A stretch of 6,324 nt of DNA, from positions 1 through 6,324 of the forward strand of contig JAJPZF010000224.1 in NCBI GenBank assembly GCA_021204545.1. The letters run 5' to 3'. Below, in pieces: positions 6,318 through 6,324 of the stretch; position 1 is the stretch's first letter; each line of letters starts with the position of its first letter. The stretch is from Prevotellaceae bacterium (GTDB lineage Bacteria; Bacteroidota; Bacteroidia; Bacteroidales; Bacteroidaceae). The translations under genes and the position numbers were made by a program. Under the pieces are notes generated by a model. It was not told where the DNA came from and did not search any database. It was given only the letters and a program-made list of their open reading frames with translations.

Positions 6318-6324
6318 TTAGGTG

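Larger units (their letters stand above)
6215..6324. other. Non-coding, GC-rich region upstream of porZ
   Basis: No convincing coding frame was seen in these 110 nt. On the minus strand, no good match to the TTTG / TAnnTTTG promoter consensus was found before porZ. The gene may use a divergent promoter, or be transcribed from beyond the window. The stretch holds the inverted repeats listed separately, an AT-rich patch at 6253-6262, and a direct repeat GCTTAGG (6292-6298 and 6316-6322). Confidence 0.6.

Overview
The window looks like the chromosome of a GC-rich member of the Bacteroidales (phylum Bacteroidota), probably from the Prevotellaceae or a neighbouring family. Three things support this. 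It carries a PorZ-like component of the type IX secretion system, which is essentially confined to Bacteroidota. It has a single-chain FeoA-FeoB protein followed by a tiny Cys-rich membrane protein, an arrangement familiar in this order. It also has two promoter candidates that fit the Bacteroides-type -33/-7 consensus (TTTG, then 19-21 nt, then TAnnTTTG), and no gene start has a strong Shine-Dalgarno sequence. The family-level guess is an inference.

Layout. Positions 1-1282 (minus strand) hold the N-terminal 427 codons of a PutA-type proline dehydrogenase, which runs off the left edge. Positions 1283-1560 are a divergent intergenic region. It has one promoter candidate for each flanking gene and, between them, a 52-bp nested palindrome. 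Positions 1561-3924 (plus) encode the FeoA-FeoB ferrous iron transporter, and its stop overlaps the start of a 47-residue FeoB-associated Cys-rich membrane protein (3921-4064). A 44-nt gap separates this pair from a convergent 701-residue PorZ-like protein (4109-6214, minus). The last 110 nt are non-coding, GC-rich and rich in inverted repeats.

How the genes relate. The two feo genes form a translationally coupled iron-uptake unit. PutA (proline to glutamate) is transcribed divergently and could share regulation with feoAB through the palindrome, but that is an inference. PorZ belongs to a separate process, the surface attachment of T9SS cargo, and is related to its neighbours only by position.

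No mobile element, CRISPR array, RNA gene or new defence or biosynthetic system was seen. This is mostly ordinary core-genome content. The most unusual element is the nested palindrome at 1389-1440.
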